Source: Paraphoma chrysanthemicola (lineage: Eukaryota; Ascomycota; Dothideomycetes; Pleosporales; Phaeosphaeriaceae). From it: DNA of 64,000 nt. Below are positions 1 to 11,126 of this stretch, one piece after another. Where the stretch lies: the NCBI GenBank assembly GCA_020744225.1, contig JAGMWG010000005.1, positions 1,054,001-1,118,000 of the forward strand, given 5' to 3'. The notes under the pieces are model-generated. The model searched no databases and was not told where the DNA came from. It worked only from the letters and a program-made list of their open reading frames with translations. Position 1 is the stretch's first letter; each line of letters starts with the position of its first letter. The position numbers and the translations under genes were made by a program.

Positions 1-332
1 AATCGGCAGATTATGTCCTTGGTGATCTTGTTCAGCGCATGGCCAATGTGCAGCGGACCGTTCGCGTACGGCGGGCCATCGTGCAATGTGAATGACACTG
101 GCTCTGCCGGCGAAACGCTACTTCCGGCCCCTATGGTGTCACGAAGTCCATCTCCTGTCTTTGGCGACGCATTGAAGCGCTCACTGCTCCGCTGCCATGC
201 GTAGAGATCATCGGTGCATCGTCGCAAGTATTCCGAGTTCGTGGCGGGCGACGGCCGGGGTGGGAAGCTCGACTTGGGCAGCCGGAGTGTAGACGACCAT
301 GATGCGCGAAGGACACGCGTCGGAGCTAGCAT
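1..332 (-). CDS. ISM1: Mitochondrial isoleucyl-tRNA synthetase, N-terminal part (cut by left edge)
   Basis: Class I aminoacyl-tRNA synthetase that charges tRNA-Ile; this is the mitochondrial type by its leader. The reading frame opens at an ATG at 332 (an in-frame TGA lies just upstream) and stays open for 110 codons to the window edge. Residues 1-50 are basic and rich in Ser, Arg and Pro with few acidic residues, as expected for a mitochondrial targeting peptide. Residues 83-110 hold the Rossmann-fold start, with DGPPYANGPLHIGHALNK containing the HIGH ATP-binding motif at 95-98. No intron is visible in this part. The KMSKS loop, editing domain and anticodon-binding domain lie off the window. 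The family call is very safe; the mitochondrial assignment rests on the leader only. Confidence 0.93.
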   Translation of the reverse strand, partial: MLAPTRVLRASWSSTLRLPKSSFPPRPSPATNSEYLRRCTDDLYAWQRSSERFNASPKTGDGLRDTIGAGSSVSPAEPVSFTLHDGPPYANGPLHIGHALNKITKDIICR

Positions 333-634
333 AATAGCATCATGGGCGGGCTGGCGGGCAATTGAAGCTGGCGGGGAAGCATTTCACAATTTCTCAAGCT
401 GGAGTCGCGGGTCGGTGATGGTTCGGCGATACTCGGCGATAAGATGCATTGGCAACCCAGCCTCAAGCATCATGGTGGTGGATTTGGAGTGAAACGAGAC
501 GTTGGGCTGCTCTAAAATGGGCATCTATTCAGATCAAGCGCCAAAGTCAATGTCCCCCCTATGTGCAATTCCGGATGAAGAGGCTCATCGAGTCGCACAT
601 TATAGAATAACAGAGTCGGATATCCTACGGTCTC
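333..634. other. Intergenic gap between two minus-strand genes
   Basis: Promoter and 5' UTR of the isoleucyl-tRNA synthetase and the 3' end of the PHAF1-like gene. I see no additional gene here. Confidence 0.6.
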
Positions 635-2264
635 TTAATAGACTGTCAACGCACTTACAGCCCCATTCTTCAGCACTTCGAAGACCATTCCAGGGAAGCC
701 GAATAGCTCAACGTTCCCGACATCACCAGCTCCATCAACCATGCCGCTGCCTGGGTTCGCGAACCTGCTCTTCTTGCTTGAAGCCTCGTCCCAGCCGCCG
801 AGCAGTTCACAGCTGCTACCTGGACTGTCGCCCCAGCCTCTGTTAAGTGCCATGCCTCTTTGCTGCAACCGCTCTTGCTCTTCGCTTTCGTAGTGCGACT
901 TGAAGACTTCCTTCAGCCGTCCGGATATATCGCCAAAGCGCATCTCCGAACTGAGAGGCTCCCGGTACATGGCCGATGGGACATGCTCCAGAGTCCATCT
1001 GCTTCTTCTGTGGCGATTGAACTGGTATGAGCCCGGGACGTTGCCATGGAAGATGACTTTCGTTACTGTCAGGTGGTTGAGAGGCTGCGCGCTGAGCTCG
1101 CCTTCTTCGTGTAGGTCGGCTTCTCGTCGTTCTGCGGTTGGCGATGGAGGCGAAATTTGTGTTGGCTGTGAGATCAGGATATCAAAACCGTGATTATAGT
1201 AGTTGTAAAAATGCTCTGCAGCAGCAACATCCCGCTCCTGTGCCTCAAGAGCTGCCTCGTCGTCATCCTCCCAGTCGTCGCCAGGATCAGAGCCGATGGC
1301 TGATCCTCGATCCGAATCTAGCATATCATCTGAAGTGAGTCCACCTGGCGATAGGTCAGAGGCGTCGCTTGTTCTCCTGTCTTTATGTATTGACAATCGA
1401 TGATCGTTCTTGCGATATATCGCGTCTGGCGCACCGAGTTCCATGATCAAATCTTGTGGGGTGGTCTCGCTGAGAATTATCCAGAAGGGCTGACTGAAGC
1501 GCCTTACGACCTCAATTCGTCCTTCCCCGTGTATCTTGATCGTCTCAATCTCGTCGGGTCCTCCATCGCGACCTTTTCCAGCCAGAGCTAGCGATCTTGG
1601 GTTTGCTGGAATGGCTGTGAAGAGAGTACCCCGTGCCTTCTGCCATGATTCGCCGTGAAAAATCGCCATGGAAGTCGCGGGCCCGGTTGCGGTCGACGAA
1701 AGGAGGGAGATGAAGTCCTTCTTCGGAGAGTATGCGGAGTGTTGCACAGGGAAGTTGAAGGCTACACCTGGATACGACAGGTTATACGTGCCTCTTGCAT
1801 TAGGATCTTCCGACTTGGGAGGTATGTACTCGCCGCCATATGTAGGCCCGAGAAGCTTATCGTAGATGTGCCTAAAGCGCGGTCCTGACGAGGCCCCAGA
1901 CAGGGCGTTGTGTCCCTCTGCCGGCTTGTAAACCTCAATATCCTTATACACCAGTCTCGCCTTTGCAAAGTCTAGCACTTCTATGAGTCGCAGGCGCTGG
2001 TCTGGCCCATCGAATTGCAGTCTCAGGCCGTTATCGGGCAGCACGACTTGAATAGGCGAGGCGATTGGACGAAGGTCATCGTGGTAGAGCTGGAATCGGG
2101 GAAAGGCTTTCACTTCTGCTTTGATCGTCGTCAATACTTCGTGCAGGGAGCATCCGAGTGCTGTCCAGAAGTCAACCAAGGTAGTCGCAACTTGTTCGCC
2201 CTGTCGACGTACTCATGAAGCCCACGCTGCGCCCTGGCACAAGCTGCATACAGCCATCGTCCAT
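635..2264 (-). CDS. PHAF1 / UPF0183 family protein (phagosome-assembly-factor-like)
   Basis: Two exons, 2264-2213 and 2160-635, joined by a 52-nt intron (2161-2212; donor GTACGT, acceptor ACAG, branch-like TTGAC), giving 525 aa. Spliced, the N-terminus carries LVPGRSVGF followed by TLGCSLHEVL, which matches the start of the UPF0183 domain; unspliced, that block is lost. Further family blocks are LLGPTYGGEYIPPK, the region around NLSYPGVAFNFP, FYNYYNHGFDILI, and a C-terminal GMVFEVLKNG that ends the protein with almost no tail. A Ser/Asp-rich insert (about residues 290-330, with runs such as DDWEDDDEAA) interrupts the domain, a common fungal elaboration. Animal members act in autophagy and lysosome biology; the fungal role is unproven. 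It is divergent from the kinesin gene. Confidence 0.9.
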
Positions 2265-2865
2265 ATTGTGAGTTGATAAAGATAAGTTCTATACCTGGGC
2301 GTTTCCAGCAGCGCGTTGGGTGCCTAGTCTATAATCGCCGTTCCTTGACCGCGCTCGTGCCCTGTCCGCGTGCACACTGTCCAGCAAGGAGCACGTAGCC
2401 TGACTGAACACAGGTTTTTAGATAAAGAAAAGAAATTCGCAACGATTACAGCACTACAGTCTAGGGCTGTCGTGAGCCTCAAAGTGAGTGTACGTAGATT
2501 GCTACAGCCGCTGTTGAGCAATGAGGGGTGGTGGGGTGCGGGCGCATTCAGACTGCGGAATCCCGGTCTGTTAGCAATACCATGGCAGAGTGGTTATCAC
2601 CAAACGGACATAATTCAAGGGGTGATCCTCCCTATACAAAGAAAAGGGACTACAGTAATAAGAAGCTCGCCGACATCAAGGTGTTGCGCAGCTGGCGTGG
2701 TGGAGCATCCCAAGGTTCGGCTGCAGATGGGCCCAAGCTTCTTCGCAGGGGGACCCTGCATTGCTTAGCGTGTAAACAATGATTGCGGTCTTGTTGTGCC
2801 GCATAAACACAGGACGACATCACTAACACCAGGTTCCACACGACCAACATACATACATACAAGCC
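2265..2865. promoter_or_regulatory. Shared divergent promoter region, PHAF1-like / bimC
   Basis: A 601-bp spacer between two start codons that point away from each other. I see no open gene in it. A sequence fitting a Pol III A box (near 2584) has no matching tRNA fold and is treated as chance. Confidence 0.5.
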
Positions 2866-5800
2866 ATGTCTGGTCTCCCTCGGCCAGGGCCCCCGGCTGT
2901 CAAGCGCACAACCTCAACAATGCGCCCCCCAATGTCACGACCAAATCTGATGTCGCGCGGCCGCTCAGCGACACCAGCACTCGATGGCCGCTCATCGCGG
3001 GCAGAATCAGTAGCTTCGACACGTGCACCGCGCTCTTCGCCGCTGAAGCGCAAAGAGCGCGAGTTTGACGAAGGCGAAGAGACTAATATCAATGTCGTCG
3101 TGCGCTGCAGAGGCCGCAACGACCGCGAAGTGCGCGAAAACAGCGGCGTTGTGGTGTCGACAAATGGCATCAAAAGCTCCACCGTTGAGCTGTCCATGGG
3201 CCCCAATGCGCTCAGCAACAAGACATACCAGTTCGACAAGGTTTTCTCGCCAGCTGCCGACCAGAACATGGTCTTTGATGAAGTTGTTTCACCCATTCTC
3301 GACGAGGTATGTCGCATCAGTAGAAGCATTCTGGGCAGCACTCACAGAATGCGAAGGTCATGAACGGTTTCAACTGCACCATCTTCGCCTATGGCCAGAC
3401 AGGTACTGGAAAGACATACACCATGACGGGAGACATCTCAGATATCCTTCCACTGCCCGACGCGGCTGGTATTATTCCTCGCGTTCTTTACGCCCTTTTC
3501 CAGCGACTCGAAGCGGACGAGACCGAAAGCTCTGTCAAGTGCTCCTTCATCGAGCTGTACAACGAGGAGCTCCGCGACCTATTCTCCACCGACGATACGG
3601 TCAAGCTCAAGATATTCGAGGACAACAGCAAAAAGGGTCATAGCACGACCTTGGTACAGGGTATGGAGGAGTGCCATCTCAAGACAGCCGCACAGGGCAT
3701 CGAGTTGCTGCGGGAAGGAAGTCACAAGCGCCAGGTAGCGGCAACAAAGTGCAACGACCTCAGCTCTCGAAGTCACACCGTCTTCACCATCATGGTCTAC
3801 ATCAAGCGCATGACCGAAGATGGCCAGGAGTATCTGAGCGCAGGAAAGCTCAACCTGGTCGATTTGGCTGGAAGCGAAAACATTCAGCGAAGCGGTGCCG
3901 AGAACAAGCGCGCAGCCGAAGCCGGACTGATTAACAAGAGCTTGCTCACACTAGGCCGTGTTATCAACGCGCTCGTCGAACGAAGCTCACACATCCCATA
4001 CCGCGAATCGAAGCTCACGCGACTACTACAGGACTCGCTCGGTGGCCGAACAAAAACTTGCATCATTGCTACTGTATCACCGGCGAAAAGCAACCTCGAA
4101 GAGACAATCTCGACACTAGACTACGCATTCCGCGCAAAGAACATTCGGAATAAGCCGCAGGTCAACCAGGCAATCAACAAGAAGACTCTACTTAAAGAGT
4201 TCACGGCAGAGATTGAGAAGCTGAAGAGCGAGTTGATCGCGACCCGGCAGCGAAATGGCGTGTATCTGACCCAGGAGAACTACGAGGAGATCACAACCAT
4301 TAGCGAGTCAAGACGAATTCTTAGCGAGGAGCAACGCGATAAGCTCGATACCATGGAGGTCAACCTTCGCAACAAGGTTGAAGACCTCTTCAAGCTAACC
4401 ACAAGTTTCCAAACTCTGAAGAAGGATAATGAACAGACGCAGCTGGCATTGGACGGCACCAAAGGCATCCTCGAGAAGACCGAAATCGTGCTGGAGCATA
4501 CCCGCCAGAACCTCGCCGAGGAGACCGAGCTGCGGAAAGCGCATCAGAAGACAGAGGGCGTGCTGGCGGAGATCGGGCAGGACATGATCTCGACCCTCGG
4601 AAAAACCACGTCAGACATCGACGGCTTGCGATCGAAGATCCGGCGAAAGTCAGAGCTACAGTCTCAGAACAGAAGAAACTGGGCGTCGTCACAAACAAAC
4701 GTTCTAGATACCACCAGACTCGTAGAAGATCGCATCGAGGAGTTCCAGCAGCAACAAGAGCAGCTCATGGCTGCTCTTTCTAATCGGATGCAGGCTTTTG
4801 TCAGGGACGAGCTGGACAAGCTGGGCACATCTCAATCATTCCTGCAGGAAAAGATGGAGGCGTACCAGGTGTCTGAGCAAGAGGTCAACGAGCAGACTGC
4901 GAAGTCCCGCGACGATATGAACGAAGTTCTAGAAGAGATCAAGACCTTACGAGAGGATGTCAAGCAAAAGATCGGCGCCGGCTTGGACGAATTGTCTGGA
5001 GCTGCCGAGACCATATCAGCGAGCATAATCACCGAACTAGAGGCCTTCCATACCCAGGTCCACTCTTCGTACGCTTCGCTGGGGCGTGACTTCAAGACTA
5101 CCTTTGACGATCTCGTCAAGGATCTCAACGAGCAACAAGCGGAGAATGAACGCCTGCACCAGGAAGTTTTGGAAACGAACGCAGCATTAGTGAAGGCGAA
5201 CAAAGCTTCACAGGGCCAGATAACACACATCCTTGACGAAGAGAAGCAGAGATCAGCGGAAGAGCGTCAGCGGTTGCTTTCTCAGATCACTGCGCTGGTC
5301 AGCGCAACTGCCGATGCACAGGAGATCCGACTTAGCGAGAAGCTTTCAGGCGTAAGCGACGATATTGGTGCAGCAAATACGGCATTCGAAGCGAAGCAAG
5401 AAACATACACCGCCGGTATTACCAGCTGGTCGAGCCGATCTCAGGATATTCTAGCTGGCGTTTCCAAGTCGAGAGACGCTGTCAAGACGAAGATCAAATC
5501 GGACTTTGCAGTGGCGACCCAACATTCTACCTCGATCAAAGATACAACCACATCTGTGCACGCGAGTACCGTCAAGACAGTCGAAGCCCAGATGGCGCAC
5601 CTGGACACCCAGCTGCAGTCCCTCGACGACATCGTTGCACAGATTCGTGAACAGAATAACTCTCACCATACTGCTCACACCACATCACTCTCGGCATTGT
5701 CATCAACTGTGCAGGCGTCATATGCTAGCATCGGCGAGCATCTCTCTTCATCATTCGAGCGTGTTCAATCATTGGAAGCCGACGTTTCGGCGCAAGCTGG

Positions 5801-6482
5801 CACTCTCAAGGACACTCTTCCAACCCTCGGCGCGGACGCAGATATTCGTGCACCACTCCACGAGCTTCGCGAGAACATTGGCACGCAGAATCTCATCGAG
5901 TACAACCCAACCGGCGAGACTCCCCAACGCGTGTCCTACCAAATCCCATCGAATCTCCCTCGCACTGAGGCCCACGAAAACCTCCTCTCCCGTCTCCGCG
6001 ACCATCCCACCACCTCCGAGACCAGCTCTCGCAGCCCCTCCAAACAACCCATCTTCAACGACGCGACCAACACTCTGCCCTCACCGACCGACATGTTCAA
6101 GCTCAGCACAACCACCAAACCCCTCTTCGCCCGCTCCATCAGTGCGCACTCCCACGCCCACACCATCGCCAGCCTTCCCCTTACAAATGGCAACGGCGGC
6201 TCCCTCCGCGAGCTTGATATTAACATCGTGGCTCAGGAATCCGCGCACACCCAACCTCTCCCACTCGTATCCCAGTCGTCAGACAGTATGGTCATGGCAG
6301 TCCCACCGCACAAAAAACAGCGCAGCAACGGCGATGATGGGTCTAAGCTGCCCATGAAGAAGATGCGCAAGACTGTGGCGGGTATTGCGGATAGGGAGAA
6401 TCTGAGCATCACAAATTTCGCAAATAGTGTAGGCCCGGGTGTCGCGGGGACGAGGAGGCTAAGAAGTCATGGAAGTCAGTAA
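2866..6482 (+). CDS. bimC: Kinesin-5 mitotic motor (BimC/Cut7/Eg5)
   Basis: Plus-end-directed tetrameric kinesin that slides antiparallel spindle microtubules. Exon 1 is 2866-3306 and exon 2 is 3357-6482, with a 50-nt intron at 3307-3356 (GTATGT...AG); the product is 1188 aa, the usual BimC size. The first 70 residues are a basic, Ser/Arg/Pro-rich head. The motor domain holds the P-loop GQTGTGKT at 160-167, switch I NDLSSRSH at 280-287 and switch II DLAGSEN at 316-322. A neck linker and long coiled coil follow. The diagnostic BimC box lies near 999-1025 (starts TGETPQR), with a Thr-Pro at 1002/1003 that is the Cdk1 target site in this family. A basic tail with KKQR and KKMRK patches follows. 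Orthology is clear. Confidence 0.97.
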
Positions 6483-9295
6483 GGATTGTACTGAGCGGAA
6501 TGTGTATATGTTTGGAGTCTTGAACGAGACGGTTCAGATGATGCTCTCACGAGATACATGCATTGCTCTGGTGTTAGGGCGCTTGAGTATCCCTTCAATG
6601 GGTGCAATGGCTACGACTTGTTATCAGGATACTTTCTCGGCGTAATCAAATTCAACTTTTTACTCTTCAGACATTTTCTCCCCTGACGCACATCTCCGTG
6701 ACACATTGCAATACCATGCTGCCTTCCCATCCGCTCCACGCGCCCTCGCCATGCACCACGCTCATCCCGCCTCCCCGTTAGACTCCGCGGAATCAGACTC
6801 CGCGGTACACCCGCTCTCCACTGCATGTACGGACACACATCCCGTCTCCTCGGGTCAGATGCATGGAAAAGGCATGTGCCGTTGTCGATCAGGTGACGGG
6901 ACCGCGGTAACGGGTCGGCGGTACGAGGTGAATGAATGCCACGAGACTGGGACTTTGATAAAGTCTATGCACCCTTCCGGGCCAACAAACACTGATGCGT
7001 TATATAAAAGCACCGATCGGATGACGGGTCCGTGGCATCGGGCCGCGGTGCGAAGGGACTGCGTTAATTAATGCTTTGATGATACGATGGCCGCGGTAAG
7101 TCGTGACGTTACTTCGTGTTTGTTGCCATGGTGCTTGGGTCTGTGTTACATGTGTTGTGGAAGGTATATCTTATTCGAGCGGTATGTCATGCCGTGGGCG
7201 TGGGATGTTATGGGTACGAGGCTGGGGGCTGTTATTGCGGCGAGGATGCGGGTATGGGTTTGACAACGTCATCTTCTCTGGTGAAATAGGGATTGAGTTG
7301 TGCAAGCAGACTGGTCCAAGGCCAGAGCAGACAGAGCAGGCTTTGCCATTATTGTGTGAAGTGTGGCTTTCCTGGGACTGATACTTCTCTGATTACGTAC
7401 AATGATCCTTGATTGACAGGCGACGTCCGGCTTCGGGACGGAAGTCTACGCGGGAGACGTGCGCACTTCCGATCCAACAGTCAAGGTGGTGGTAGTACCC
7501 GACTCGTAGCAAGCCGGCAAGCATGCATACGGCTTTCTACCCATACAGTGGGTACTCCGCCAAACAGGTGACCAGACTAAGCCGCTGCGTTTACAGGTGG
7601 CGTGTTATCCCTCCGCGCTAATGCTGGCTCGCCGTTCAAAAGATCCGAAGAGTGCAGCTAACTTGGCCGGGGAGGCGGGTGACGCTGGAGTGCACGGCTA
7701 GCTTCCTTTTTGGCGGTTGTTCCGTGTTGACGTGTCACATTGATCCCAAAAATGCCGTCACTTGGTCGCTGTCGGGCAGCAAGAAGTATGGCCGCTAGAA
7801 TTTCTCTCACTACCTTGATTATTGGGTTCTGCTGTGGGCTGTTAGGTGAAAATAATTCGCCCACTATCTATGCATACGAATCTGGGACAGTTGGATGAAA
7901 CAGAGTAGTGAAGCTACACCAACATCGCTCGGACCCTTTTTCTCCACTGTCCCTTAGAAAAGCAAGTATGAACGCCTGACATTTTGCACACAAAATTTGG
8001 CACGCTTCATATGATGTAATCCCATCTCCCCCACGGTGTCGCCGTTGTGATAGGTTGGCTGCAGGTAGTGCCTGGTGGAGATCGCGGCTACGGTTCGTGA
8101 TGCGGGACCCCGCCGCTGCCCGTTCTCGTAATGCAAGACCGCTTGGCCAATTGAAGCGGATATCATCCCACTCGTACATCATTTGAGTGGTCGCCAACGA
8201 CGGAAGACGTCTCCGGTCGTATGTGTTGTGCGTGCGTGCCTGAACTGCTAGTGTACCGACCTCCTGGGTTGGGCTTCGCTACCACAGCCTCGGGCGACTA
8301 GTGTGTTCTCTTCTGGCGCATCCGCAATATCCATCTAGACTTTCATTCATGTTGATTGACATTGCGAATGTATTTACGCAAAGACCTTCAACAGACGATG
8401 TCAGTTAATGCGCGCGAAATGTTTCAGCTGGCTACCAGCATTGTGATGCAGGAGGCTAGCCGCTTCGCTGGCTCCGTGATATCGAGATCCATTGGCAGTG
8501 CGACCCGTCGAAGGATGGTTAGCGTGTACAGACGAAACTCTAATCCTTCGGAGCATTTGCTTTTCGCCGTGTGACGCTTCGTGATGCATTGCATAGCATC
8601 GGAGCAAGTTGGCATAAGGCATCATCCTGGTCGACGAGATTGTGACAAAGAGGTGTGACCATTGAAGGCGCCGTGTATCTTTCTATGGTGATTATGACAT
8701 GACAAAAAGTAGGGTACTGTCGCGAACATGAAGGAGCACGTCTCCTCGAGAATGCACGGTTGTGCCACTTGCAATTCCTCTAGACAAAGTATGTTGACCT
8801 CGGGAGTGCTGAGTTGTGCGTGCTGCTTCTCTGAAGTTGAGGCGTTTCTGTAGTACCCTGTTTGAGACGTGGTAAGGATACACCCGCATCCAAAGAGAAG
8901 GATTCGCGAGTAAGCTCCAAGCTTAAGGGCTACTGGCTGTCCCATGATTGGGTAAATGTGGCTTAATCGTGCTGAACGCTTCTAGCCCGCAGGGCACTAG
9001 CCAGATCGTGCTGGTTCCGATCCTTTAGAGCCCAACGCAACTATGCCATGCGTTTGATTCGAACTAGGGGTAGAGAAGATGGCCATAGGTAACGTACTAG
9101 GTTAGCGTTCCGTTTCGCGAATACTCGTGGTTCGGTGATGATGCGATTCAGTGAGGCGACATGATTCTCGTCTCGAGGACCGATCCATACTTGCGGCTTG
9201 TGGCTGAGACCATTGGATGAGGTAGTGCCGGGCTGCAAAATTCCCTTGTACTAATGAAGAGGTCATTCATGTGCATTTTCAGCTCCGCTCGACCT
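6483..9295. other. Gene-poor intergenic region
   Basis: Only short, shadow-like reading frames occur here and none has a recognisable domain or a coherent spliced model. The one distinctive element is the CCGCGG cluster listed separately. Confidence 0.55.
6785..7100. promoter_or_regulatory. Cluster of five CCGCGG palindromes with a TATA-like element
   Basis: CCGCGG occurs at 6785, 6800, 6902, 7043 and 7091. The first two lie in a 12-bp direct repeat (ACTCCGCGG context). TATATAAAAG lies at 7001. At 7087 there is ATGGCCGCG followed directly by a strong donor, GTAAGT. Back-to-back CCG/CGG triplets are the everted half-sites bound by Zn2Cys6 regulators, so the stretch looks like an orphan promoter plus first exon. 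I could not find a downstream exon that completes a gene. Confidence 0.35.
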
Positions 9296-9526
9296 CTAAC
9301 GTCGAATCAAATGGTCCATTGAGCCAGCGCTCTTATCCGGCGCCGAGGCCGCTAAAGTTGCTTCATTCGAGGACGGGACTACATTTGGTGCATCATTGAG
9401 TGCCACAGGGAATCTGCTAGTTTCGACAGCGATCGAGGCGCAGGAAAGCGGATTTCGTGGTCGTGGGCGAATTACAGAAGCAAGAACCCCCCACGCTAAG
9501 CCCGACACCGCAGCAAATACGAACAT
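9296..9526 (-). CDS. Possible small ORF with a hydrophobic N-terminus
   Basis: A 76-codon frame that starts with an ATG just after an in-frame TAG. The first 19 residues are hydrophobic (FAAVSGLAWGVLASVI) and resemble a signal peptide or a single membrane anchor. The remainder is Ser/Ala/Pro-rich without Cys pairs. No family is recognised and nothing around it supports expression. It may equally be chance. Confidence 0.22.
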   Translation of the reverse strand: MFVFAAVSGLAWGVLASVIRPRPRNPLSCASIAVETSRFPVALNDAPNVVPSSNEATLAASAPDKSAGSMDHLIRR

Positions 9527-10577
9527 CGCCTCGATCTAGTCCCAGCCCTAGAATATGAGCCGTTATCCAGAGCACGACAATCGTTCCTGCATATGATCAC
9601 TAGCAGAGAAGTGGCGCAATCGTCTGTCGTTGAGAAGACATTACTATCGTCACGTGCGAGAGGAACCTACTACTGCAACACGAGCAGTGCGTGCGCAGAT
9701 TATGGGTTATAGTACGAATCTACATGAGTTTTTGAAACATGGATCGCTAGACTACAGAACAAACGAAGTTAATCATTGTATTCTCACACTGTTGGACAAA
9801 GCATAGCACTGCATGTACCATCGAGCATGTCCGACGGCAAAAGGTCAAAGTGTTCATTGACCAGGAAAGGATTGCGAGATTGTACTTTGTGAGGCTAGGG
9901 CACGTCATGTATCGGTTTCGCATGCCGGTGTGTACAACATTGGTGGGACAACATGGTTGTACAAATTCAACTTTGGAGACTTTCATTGGTCGGAGCTTTT
10001 TTCCGCGTATAGGTCAATCATGGGGCAAAGACATGGCATTTGAGATATGGTATGGTTCATGTATTGAAGAGAGTAGGGACAGGGCCTGTAGGATGGCTCA
10101 TTATCGTACACCTGTGCCGAGGCACGTTTTGTGCTGTCCACGGCAGGATCAGCAGTCGAGGGTACACTCGACAATGTTTGGAGATATCCTAGCCATCCAT
10201 TGCATCCTTTGAAATCGAGGCCATGTCGTTCTCATTTATTGGATGTGGGAGACGCTGCACAAGGCAAAGTTCGCTTAGTAGATATGCTAGCAACCCTGTG
10301 CCGCCTTGGCTGTCTCCTGCCCCTTCAGTTTCGTGGAACATGAATGCGGGAGTTTGTCTGCTTCAATTTCTTTCGAGACCATGGCTGTATTGGCTTTTGA
10401 GTCCCGAGCAGTGGGGTCCACAAGAGCAGCAACTCCTGACAGCTTGGGCTCCCTGCTCAGCGTCGCAAACCTCGACGAAAATGTCGACGAGACGTGGCAT
10501 GGCTGCGTACCAGCAATTGAATGTTACGGAACGACCGCTCCTCCAGGTTTTCAGCTTGGTGAAGATTCAGTCGCTAG
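9527..10577. other. Intergenic, nothing recognised
   Basis: No supported gene. A plus-strand frame of 91 codons (10306-10581) overlaps the end of the next gene in antisense and was not accepted. Confidence 0.5.
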
Positions 10578-11126
10578 CTAGGCTCCACTCACGGCATTAG
10601 GCGTCTTTACTTCGAACTTTATCTTGGCGTCGGCCTCGCGGGAATGCGGGGACTCCTCCTCATCGAAGCAGGGATAGTCTCCAAGTCGACTCTCAAGCAT
10701 CCTGAAGGTCTCTGCGTACTGTTTTGATGGCACGTCGTCTGGGTCGACGAACAGTGAGGCTGGGTCGACTGCGACAGGACTGGGGATGGATCGGTGTTTG
10801 CGATGTTCGACAAAGTAGGCTTCCTCCTTCACACCTGTTGAGCGATCGACTTGCTCTTTGCCAACATAGGAGAATCTCTCCGCTAGTATTTTACGCAGTA
10901 CTCTTTCAACTTGCTCGTCGCTAGGACCTTCTAGTGCTTGACGCTCTTCTAGAGAAATGATGCGCTCGTGCAATGCCCGGAAGCATAGTTCGGTTCGGTG
11001 CATGAACTCAACACTAAGGCTAGTAAGCTACAGCTTTCGTTATTTTAAGAAGATGAGAACCTACTACCACGAGGCGATTCTTTCGAAAGATTGGTTGATC
11101 TTCTGCAGCTGAAAATTCCAAGACAT
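10578..11126 (-). CDS. Small hypothetical protein with helical N-terminal half
   Basis: Model: exon 1 is 11126-11065 and exon 2 is 11019-10578, with a 45-nt intron (11020-11064; donor GTAGGT, acceptor CTAG), giving 167 aa in a consistent frame. An alternative donor three bases away only changes one residue. The N-terminal half (SWNFQLQKIN, then FMHRTELCFRALHERIISLE, then VERVLRKILAERF) reads as amphipathic helices; the C-terminal half is acidic and probably disordered. I do not recognise the family. The last codons contain a good donor (GTGAGT, near 10587), so a further C-terminal exon is possible. It stands isolated in a gene-poor region. Confidence 0.5.

Noticed and set aside
2577..2760. 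A Pol III A-box match (TGGCAGAGTGG) with a GGTTCGG-like element 130 bp downstream, suggesting a tRNA or a Pol III RNA.
   Set aside because: No acceptor stem can pair across it, and no conserved core of RNase P, 7SL or U6 RNA is visible.
10306..10581. A 91-codon plus-strand frame that reads quite protein-like.
   Set aside because: It overlaps the 3' end of the better-supported minus-strand gene, has no recognisable domain and no supporting exon structure.
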